A stretch of DNA of 64,000 nucleotides from Microbulbifer marinus. Its GTDB lineage: Bacteria; Pseudomonadota; Gammaproteobacteria; Pseudomonadales; Cellvibrionaceae. This document shows positions 60,789-64,000 of the stretch, piece after piece (the first letter of the stretch is position 1; each line of letters opens with the position of its first letter). The notes beneath the pieces are model-generated. The model did no database searches. It had not been told where the DNA came from and saw only the letters and a program-made list of their open reading frames with translations. A program made the position numbers and the translations under genes. The stretch covers positions 1,666,458 to 1,730,457 of the forward strand of contig NZ_FNQO01000001.1 in the NCBI RefSeq assembly GCF_900107725.1, read 5' to 3'.

Positions 60789-61238
60789 ATGGAAGACGAC
60801 ACATATATCGAATGGAGAAATCTGATTGGGGCATTTATGGTTCGCTTTGCTGAGGTCGAGTTTGAAATAGCTAGAGCCCTTATTGATTTCAGCCCCCAAA
60901 ATTACGACGATCTTAAATATTTAGAATTTAGTAAAAGAGTCAATAAACTACGCAATTACATTTCCAGCACTAAACTTTCCAATTCAGAAAAAAGCGAACT
61001 ACGCAAAATTCTGGATGATCTGATAGAACTTGCTGATGTTAGAAATACAATAGCCCACAACCCAATAAGAATTTCGTTAGAATCTATTTTTTCAAGTACT
61101 TCATGGGATGAAATACGCTCCCTTAGAAATCAGGAAAGCGTGGTTACGCTAGACGTTCTTTCGAACAAGCTATCAAAGCTAACAGCAACAGAGGAAAGGC
61201 TTCACGAATTAATTGGCAATGCCACATTTTCGCTATAA
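60789..61238 (+). CDS. HEPN-like small protein in an integron cassette
   Basis: A 149-residue, largely helical, AT-rich gene. Two long helices (about 8-32 and 42-60) and a later one end in the motif RNTIAHNP, where Arg85 and His90 make the R-x4-H signature of HEPN domains, many of which are RNases of toxin or defence systems. The ATG at 60789 (MEDDTYIEWR) is preferred; a TTG at 60753 would add 12 residues that span the core site. No antitoxin gene is visible next to it. Function is not established. Confidence 0.7.
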   Translation: MEDDTYIEWRNLIGAFMVRFAEVEFEIARALIDFSPQNYDDLKYLEFSKRVNKLRNYISSTKLSNSEKSELRKILDDLIELADVRNTIAHNPIRISLESIFSSTSWDEIRSLRNQESVVTLDVLSNKLSKLTATEERLHELIGNATFSL

Positions 61239-61240
61239 AA

Positions 61241-61313
61241 ACTTAACAAAGCCATTAACTTCGCGCCTTACGGCGCCGGACAGGCTACGCTGCACTCTGG
61301 CTGCCGGTTATGG
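61241..61313 (+). repeat. attC-like recombination site 1
   Basis: Starts with R'' ACTTAAC (61241-61247) two bases after the HEPN ORF and ends with R' GTTATGG (61307-61313). The inner L boxes AGCCA and TGGCT pair, TAAC pairs with GTTA, and a central GCGCC/GGCGC stem lies between. Length 73 bp, in the normal attC range. Confidence 0.75.
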
Positions 61314-61342
61314 AAAATTTATGTGGCAAAAGGAGATCACCG

Positions 61343-62017
61343 TTGAAAGTCATACTCCTACCTGGCATGGATGGTACGGGACTACTGTTTGAGCCCCTCA
61401 TCAAACACTTCCCTCAAAATATTGAGTTTGAAGTTGTATCTCTCAATGAAACTCCGGGGACTGATCCTCGGGAACAGGCAATTGAGATTTCAAAGAAGAT
61501 TGTTGACCCCAGAGTAATCCTGGTAGCCGAGTCTTATTCAGGGCGTATTGCGCATGAGCTTTTTAATATTCTTGGCAAAAAAATTGCAAAAATAATTTTT
61601 CTCGCTAGCTTTATTTCTCGACCAAGCAAAATTTCTAAGCTAACAGGTTTACTGCCGGAATTCTTATTAAACCCTAGCGTAGTGCCAGATTGGGCTCTGA
61701 ATACAATCTGTTTCGCGGGGCACGGACGTCGTGAGCAAATTAGTTTAGTGCGTAGAGCAATTGGGCTAGTAGATCCTACTGTTTTGAAGGCACGTCTGCA
61801 TCAACTTTCCAATCTGGAAGTTCCACAAAACACCCAGAATGTCCAAGCAGTTTACATTCGGCCAACAAATGACCATTTAGTGAGCTCCGAAGCTGTAAAA
61901 ATATTGGCAAAAACGTATGATCAATTACAAATAGAGACGGTGGCCGGCGGCCATTTTATAGCGCAAGCCAAACCTGATGAATGCGCGAGAGTCATACTAA
62001 GTGCCATCACCACATAA
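61343..62017 (+). CDS. Alpha/beta hydrolase in an integron cassette
   Basis: A 224-residue alpha/beta hydrolase. The oxyanion region is LLPGMDGTGLLFEPL, the nucleophile elbow AESYSG with the likely catalytic Ser, an acid in RPTNDHLV, and the histidine in VAGGHFIAQ. I choose the TTG at 61343 because AAAGGAGA lies seven bases upstream; an ATG at 61310 sits inside attC site 1. Low GC and cassette position mark it as transferred. Substrate unknown. Confidence 0.8.
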   Translation: MKVILLPGMDGTGLLFEPLIKHFPQNIEFEVVSLNETPGTDPREQAIEISKKIVDPRVILVAESYSGRIAHELFNILGKKIAKIIFLASFISRPSKISKLTGLLPEFLLNPSVVPDWALNTICFAGHGRREQISLVRRAIGLVDPTVLKARLHQLSNLEVPQNTQNVQAVYIRPTNDHLVSSEAVKILAKTYDQLQIETVAGGHFIAQAKPDECARVILSAITT

Positions 62018-62051
62018 CAATCACAGGTAGTTTACGCTGCGTGCGCTATGC
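62012..62051 (+). repeat. attC-like site 2, short or degenerate
   Basis: R'' ACATAAC at 62012-62018 overlaps the hydrolase stop, and GCTATGC at 62045-62051 is a one-mismatch R'. Only 40 bp long, shorter than most attC sites, with poor inner pairing. Either a decayed site or a deletion derivative. Confidence 0.45.
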
Positions 62052-62065
62052 TGGGGGACATATTT

Positions 62066-62380
62066 ATGAGTAAAAAAGAAGAAGTTAAAGTTCTTGAAGC
62101 TGTATTAAAGAAGTTTACAAATACTCAAAAACCCATGATCCAAAAATGGTGGTTTCAAATTGCATTGTGGATTATTTTTTCGTCTTTTATCGCCATGGGT
62201 ATCGCGCTTCACAAAAACAATTCTATACCTGACTTTGTGTATATGATTTGGATCATGATATTGGGGGCAGCTGTAGGCATCGCTGCAATGCTCAAGGTGT
62301 CAGCTAGACAGTGGCCAATGTTGCTTCCACATATTTCAAAAAAGAGTATAGAGTCACGGCTCGATGAACTAAACACATAA
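62066..62380 (+). CDS. Small two-helix membrane protein in an integron cassette
   Basis: 104 residues: a charged N-terminus (MSKKEEVKVLEAVLKKF), membrane helices at about 28-47 and 56-75 (FVYMIWIMILGAAVGIAAML), and a charged tail. I start at the ATG at 62066, seven bases after GGGGGA; an upstream ATG at 62048 lies in attC site 2. No family recognised. AT-rich like the other two cassette genes. Confidence 0.72.
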   Translation: MSKKEEVKVLEAVLKKFTNTQKPMIQKWWFQIALWIIFSSFIAMGIALHKNNSIPDFVYMIWIMILGAAVGIAAMLKVSARQWPMLLPHISKKSIESRLDELNT

Positions 62381-62465
62381 CAATCGCCTGTTGTCGCCCT
62401 TTCGACGTCGGCACGGCCTTTCCGCTGTTCCATATCTCCAGTTCACCCAAAACAGGGCGTTAAGA
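62375..62465 (+). repeat. attC-like recombination site 3
   Basis: R'' ACATAAC at 62375-62381 overlaps the stop of the membrane-protein ORF, and GTTAAGA lies at 62459-62465. The L boxes CGCCTGTT (62385-62392) and AACAGGGCG (62451-62459) pair with one extra unpaired G, the hallmark extrahelical base of attC sites. Length 91 bp. It closes the cassette island; the ubiV 3' end lies 72 bases on. Confidence 0.85.
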
Positions 62466-62537
62466 TATTAAGGAAAAGCCTTCACTGACGAGCTGCAGTA
62501 AATGCTTCCCATCAGACTTGCTCTCGGCGCTCTTACA

Positions 62538-63428
62538 TCAGGCCGGCGCACCAGTGCCACTGCGGGCGATCAGTTCGAGGCCGGGGCGACCGCACCAGTA
62601 GCCGTCGACACCGGGCGGCAACAATTCCGTATCCAGATCGTCGCGGCGGGCGCAGTCAAAGGCGTCAATAATCTGCTCCATCTGCTGCCACTGTGGCGAC
62701 AGGCGCAGGATATCGATGCCGAGCTCACACAGCTGCTTGTAGTGGCGCAGCAGGTTGGTGGGCTCCCCGGACAGCGTCTGGATACCGTTGATCACGAACA
62801 GCTCCTCGCCTTCCTGGGATGCCAGCGGCAGGCCATCGGGGTATTCCATACAGCGGTAATCGCAGTTGTCCTTGTCGAGCCCGAGGTGGCGGGCGGTGAA
62901 GCAGCGCGCCGAATAGGCCAGCGGCATATGGCCGTAGGCAAACACTTCGACTTCGGGCCTGCTGTCGCAGGCGTTCAGCACCTCTCCCAGTTGCCGCGCA
63001 CTCATTTCCACCGGCACCGTCCAGCGCGTCATACCCAACGACATCAGGTGTGCCAGCGTGTGCTGGTTGTAGATATTGACCGCCGGACCGCAGGCAAACG
63101 GCAGGCCGGCCTCCGCCAGCAGCTGTACCGCCGACAGATCGTTGGCCTCGACCAACAGCTGGCCGTTGTCACAGATCTTCCGCACCCAGTTGAAGTCGGC
63201 ATTCGACTCCAGCAGCGTCAGCGTCGACAGCACTATCTGCTTGTCGGAAACCTCCGCCAGTTGCTGTGCCAGTTCCAGCCAGTCGGCGGCGCGCAGCTGG
63301 TGGCGCTTGCCGCACACCACTTCACCCAGATAGACGATATCCAGCGGCGTGGACAGCATTTGTTCGTAGAATTGATTGATGTCGGTGCGTTGCCAATAGT
63401 ACTGCGCCGGTCCCAGAGCGAGCTGCAT
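62538..63428 (-). CDS. ubiV: O2-independent ubiquinone hydroxylation protein UbiV
   Basis: A U32-family protein that forms a complex with UbiU to hydroxylate ubiquinone precursors without oxygen. 296 residues (E. coli: 292). The four cluster cysteines are Cys39 (VVCGKRHQLR), Cys176, Cys189 and Cys193 (SARCFTARHLGLDKDNCDYR, then CMEYP), with the same spacing as E. coli UbiV. It lies 10 bases after ubiU. It supports respiration in the absence of oxygen, matching the nitrate-related genes nearby. Confidence 0.93.
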   Translation of the reverse strand: MQLALGPAQYYWQRTDINQFYEQMLSTPLDIVYLGEVVCGKRHQLRAADWLELAQQLAEVSDKQIVLSTLTLLESNADFNWVRKICDNGQLLVEANDLSAVQLLAEAGLPFACGPAVNIYNQHTLAHLMSLGMTRWTVPVEMSARQLGEVLNACDSRPEVEVFAYGHMPLAYSARCFTARHLGLDKDNCDYRCMEYPDGLPLASQEGEELFVINGIQTLSGEPTNLLRHYKQLCELGIDILRLSPQWQQMEQIIDAFDCARRDDLDTELLPPGVDGYWCGRPGLELIARSGTGAPA

Positions 63429-63438
63429 CTTGTGTCCT

Positions 63439-64000
63439 CTACTGCCAGGGGCGATCGTAAGCGCCCAGAGTGGTTTGCTTGCCTTCGGAGTTCTTCGATA
63501 GTGTGTCGCGCCAGCTGTCCTTCACCGAGAAATCCGCACCGCGCTGCAACACCTCGTCGATCGCCTCGCGCCAGGTGCGCACTATTTGCGCGACATAGGC
63601 GGGGCTGCGCTGCCGGCCTTCCAGCTTGATCGCCTGGATACCGGCCGCCTTGAGTTCGGGCAGCAACGCCATACTGTTCAGGCTGGTCGGCTCTTCGAGC
63701 GCGTGCTGGCGCTTGCCGTCCACGATAAAGCGGCCCTTGCACAGAGTCGGGTAGCCGGCGTTTTCGTTCTCGGCGAAGCGATCGATCAGCACGCCGTTCA
63801 GCCGCGTCTCCAGGCCGCCCGCCGCGTTGCGCCATTCCACCGTCTTGGCCGGCGAACAGACGCCGTTCTGGTTGGGGGACTCGCCGGTGACATAGGAGCT
63901 CAGGTGACAGCGCCCCTCGGCCATGATGCACAGGCTGCCGAAACCGAACACCTCCAGCTCCACCTTGCTCGCGGCCGCCAGTTGCTGTACCTGCTTCAGT
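63439..64000 (-). CDS. ubiU: O2-independent ubiquinone hydroxylation protein UbiU, C-terminal part
   Basis: The open frame continues past the right edge of the window, so only the last 186 or so of about 330 residues are visible. It belongs to the U32 family: VELEVFGFGSLCIMAEGRCH, SYVTGESPNQNGVCSPA and KLEGRQRSPAYVAQIVRTWR are characteristic, and the cysteines in LCIMAEGRC and GVCSPA fit the UbiU cluster ligands. It is followed by ubiV after 10 bases. Confidence 0.93.
   Translation of the reverse strand, partial: LKQVQQLAAASKVELEVFGFGSLCIMAEGRCHLSSYVTGESPNQNGVCSPAKTVEWRNAAGGLETRLNGVLIDRFAENENAGYPTLCKGRFIVDGKRQHALEEPTSLNSMALLPELKAAGIQAIKLEGRQRSPAYVAQIVRTWREAIDEVLQRGADFSVKDSWRDTLSKNSEGKQTTLGAYDRPWQ

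Overview
The window is a GC-rich chromosomal segment of a gammaproteobacterium. Gene order is the best taxonomic clue. dksA-gluQRS-(small membrane ORF)-cbrA-cbrB-[CrcZ-like RNA]-pcnB-folK-dnk-panB, followed by pnp-rpsO-truB-rbfA-infB-nusA-rimP-tRNA-fMet, follows the Pseudomonas arrangement. The surroundings (UbiU/UbiV, split class III ribonucleotide reductase, nitrate transporters, TonB receptor) are more like a marine relative such as the Cellvibrionales/Microbulbifer group. The order-level placement is inference, not proof. No phage, complete IS element or CRISPR array was seen.

Layout. 1-5.6 kb: VOC and DUF1801 proteins, periplasmic MsrA, and a minus-strand trio (glutamine synthetase-like ligase, aldehyde dehydrogenase, Fe-alcohol dehydrogenase) that looks like a gamma-glutamyl amine or amino-alcohol catabolic route. 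5.7-12.4 kb: ppa, a repeat-tailed hypothetical protein, cysE, an M15 peptidase, a TfoX C-terminal protein, htpX behind a sigma-32-like promoter, a DegS-like protease, a Rieske protein and sfsA. 12.46-12.76 kb: a 299-bp palindromic element. 12.9-23.4 kb: the dksA-gluQRS-cbrAB-pcnB-folK-dnk-panB block. The cbrB-pcnB gap carries a sigma-54 promoter, CbrB-like upstream sites and an A-rich RNA with every appearance of a CrcZ homologue, which would decoy Hfq/Crc in carbon catabolite repression. 23.4-27.7 kb: metabolic and accessory genes. 27.8-37.2 kb: the conserved translation/RNA-decay block on the minus strand. 37.4-40.8 kb: a Fur-type box, TonB-dependent receptor and PepSY protein. 41-42.7 kb: a phosphoethanolamine transferase-like enzyme.

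43.5-64 kb is an anaerobic/nitrate region. A nine-gene molybdenum operon (moaA-mobA-moaB-moaC-moaD-moaE-modA-modB-modC) lies behind a porin and a NarK-type transporter. A second NarK transporter is divergent and is followed by a PP2C-protein kinase fusion, a tandem universal stress protein with an FNR-type box, nrdD (split in two ORFs) with nrdG behind paired NrdR boxes, and ubiV/ubiU for oxygen-independent ubiquinone hydroxylation. The genes fit together as molybdate uptake, Moco synthesis, nitrate/nitrite transport, anaerobic dNTP synthesis and anaerobic quinone synthesis. No nitrate reductase structural gene lies in the window.

Between nrdG and ubiV sits an AT-rich island, 60,670-62,465: three small plus-strand genes (HEPN-like, alpha/beta hydrolase, two-helix membrane protein), each followed by an integron attC-like site, with no integrase in view. 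It is joined to nrdG by an uninterrupted run of 92 cytosines, which is more likely an assembly or sequencing artefact than real sequence and may hide missing DNA.
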